The translations under genes and the position numbers were made by a program. Positions 13,520 through 13,699 of a stretch of 13,699 nt of DNA are shown here, piece after piece. Source of the DNA: an uncultured Clostridia bacterium (GTDB lineage: Bacteria > Bacillota > Clostridia > Oscillospirales > Oscillospiraceae). The stretch is taken from contig CAMGCA010000021.1 in assembly GCA_946011705.1 (NCBI GenBank), positions 1 to 13,699 of the forward strand, in the 5' to 3' direction. The notes beneath the pieces are model-generated. The model had not been told where the DNA came from. It saw only the letters and a program-made list of their open reading frames with translations, and made no database searches. How positions within the stretch are numbered: the stretch's first letter is position 1; every line of letters begins with the position of its first letter.

Positions 13520-13699
13520 TCAATACAGACTGCCGTACTGGATATCAAATGTTCCCAATAGTTCTCTACAATTTTCCGGAATAGTCAGACGCTCTTGTTC
13601 TGTTGCAGTAATCAGAAACAGAAACTCCGTCTGGTTTGTTCCTTCGCCCGAAAGATGCAGCCGGTATTCGCCGTATGTGGTATCGTCCGCATCGTATAG
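13520..13699 (-). CDS. C-terminal fragment of an unidentified gene
   Basis: An open frame enters from the right edge and ends at TGA (13520-13522), giving 59 residues that begin LYDADDTTYGEYRLHL and end TFDIQYGSLY. The composition, with alternating hydrophobic residues in FLFLITATEQERLTIP, suggests a small beta-strand-rich C-terminal domain of the sort that closes many glycoside hydrolases. I cannot name the family from this fragment. It points the same way as the regulator, and a promoter follows it, so it is probably a separate unit. Another possibility is chance open reading, but the frame is clean and no competing frame looks better. Confidence 0.55.
   Translation of the reverse strand, partial: LYDADDTTYGEYRLHLSGEGTNQTEFLFLITATEQERLTIPENCRELLGTFDIQYGSLY

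Noticed and set aside
1..13699. CRISPR arrays, tRNA/rRNA genes, insertion sequences or attachment sites
   Set aside because: No repeated spacer pattern, transposase-like frame, tRNA-like cloverleaf or long direct repeats were found by eye.

Overview
The window looks like chromosome from a Firmicute of the class Clostridia, probably a gut Oscillospiraceae-type bacterium. This is inferred from strong AGGAGG-type ribosome sites, GTG and TTG starts, a lipoprotein-type solute-binding protein, and the style of the galactokinase and class II galT. Every gene I accept lies on the minus strand, so the locus reads from right to left. The two edge genes are cut by the window.

The locus is a galactan / galacto-oligosaccharide utilisation cluster. 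In transcription order it holds: the end of an unidentified gene (13699-13520); a LacI-family regulator with its own promoter and a strong terminator (13335-12322); a consensus promoter overlapped by a perfect 16-bp palindromic operator; an ABC importer of a lipoprotein binding protein (12075-10767, broken by a frameshift) and two permeases (10676-9213 and 9216-8314); an uncharacterised 608-residue cytoplasmic protein (8229-6403); a 74-residue zinc-ribbon protein (6430-6206); a terminator-like hairpin; the Leloir genes galK, galT and galE (6135-2308); a GH53 endo-galactanase-family protein without a signal peptide (2297-1191); a TraX-family membrane protein (1179-424); and the start of a GH42 beta-galactosidase (322-1).

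Likely logic: the importer brings in beta-1,4-linked galacto-oligosaccharides. Cytoplasmic GH53 and GH42 enzymes cut them to galactose, and GalK, GalT and GalE feed this into glycolysis and UDP-sugars. The LacI-type protein probably represses the operon until sugar is present. This resembles the Bacillus subtilis ganR / ganSPQAB arrangement, with Leloir genes and three extra genes added. No ABC ATPase is encoded here, so a shared MsmX/UgpC-type ATPase is presumably supplied from elsewhere.

Four points deserve a second look. The 608-residue protein and its overlapping zinc-ribbon neighbour have no function I can name. The GH53 protein keeps both catalytic glutamates but has lost the family's HYSDxW loop. 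The binding-protein gene is frameshifted at a short repeat. A TraX-like membrane protein sits inside a sugar operon.
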